5,113 nt of DNA from Chlamydiia bacterium. GTDB taxonomy: Bacteria > Chlamydiota > Chlamydiia > Chlamydiales > FEN-1388. The notes beneath the pieces were generated by a model. The model had not been told where the DNA came from and did not search any database. It saw only the letters and a list, made by a program, of their open reading frames with translations. The stretch spans positions 1-5,113 of the forward strand of contig PMZB01000041.1 in NCBI GenBank assembly GCA_003170575.1, in the 5' to 3' direction. Below are positions 5,091-5,113 of this stretch, in pieces (position 1 is the stretch's first letter; every line of letters begins with the position of its first letter). The translations under genes and the position numbers were made by a program.

Positions 5091-5113
5091 GAAAGCCGTC
5101 CCCCAATTCTTCC
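5091..5113 (-). repeat. ISL3 right terminal inverted repeat (IRR)
   Basis: It begins GAAAGCCG and ends CAATTCTTCC, the exact reverse complement of 2925-2947. It ends on the final base of the window, so the flanking target duplication cannot be seen. Confidence 0.92.

Larger units (their letters stand above)
2925..5113 (+). mobile_element. ISL3-family insertion sequence with large noncoding cargo
   Basis: The element is bounded by perfect 23-bp inverted repeats (2925-2947 and 5091-5113) that begin with GG, as usual for ISL3 ends, and it encodes an ISL3-type transposase. At 2,189 bp it is longer than a simple ISL3 element needs (usually about 1.3-1.6 kb, from general knowledge). The extra length is 857 nt of noncoding sequence after the transposase. 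ISL3 elements usually duplicate 8 bp of target. The 8 bases before the left end are GGTTCATG, and the matching copy would lie just beyond the window. It sits 13 bases outside the putative right end of element 1. Confidence 0.88.

Overview
The window is made entirely of mobile DNA: two different insertion elements side by side, with no recognisable host gene. It looks bacterial, with short intergenic gaps, a Shine-Dalgarno sequence and IS-type transposases. Moderate base composition and G/C-rich palindromic repeats would suit an environmental Gram-negative such as a Desulfobacterota-like bacterium, but nothing here fixes the taxon.

Element 1 (about 51-2911, genes on the minus strand) has two genes in tandem. 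The upstream gene (2836-2177) encodes a 219-residue protein with a winged-helix look. The downstream gene (2174-222) encodes a 650-residue DDE-type transposase with a Cys-rich N-terminus. The second gene lies in the -1 frame of the first, its frame is open for 41 nt upstream into the first gene, and that overlap holds a run of nine A on the coding strand. The best reading is that a -1 slip (ribosomal or transcriptional) makes an approximately 871-residue fusion of DNA-binding domain and transposase, comparable in logic to OrfA/OrfAB of IS3. A perfect 14-bp inverted repeat upstream of the first gene is a likely operator or transposase-binding site. The ends share only a 10-bp inverted match, so the boundaries are provisional.

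Element 2 (2925-5113) is an ISL3-family IS with perfect 23-bp terminal inverted repeats. The right repeat ends on the last base of the window. Its 402-residue transposase (3025-4233) appears intact: two zinc-binding CxxC pairs, a DDE triad and a good ribosome binding site.

The unusual part is the 857 nt between the transposase stop and the right terminal repeat. It has no convincing gene, but holds a nearly perfect 165-bp inverted repeat (4446-4610 against 4843-5005). Each arm is bounded by two copies of a G/C-rich palindromic unit. The 232-nt loop has further stems, two of which overlap so that they would form a pseudoknot or a switch. This may be a nested MITE-like element or a structured RNA carried as cargo by the IS. 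It is the strongest candidate for something undescribed, together with the frameshift fusion in element 1.
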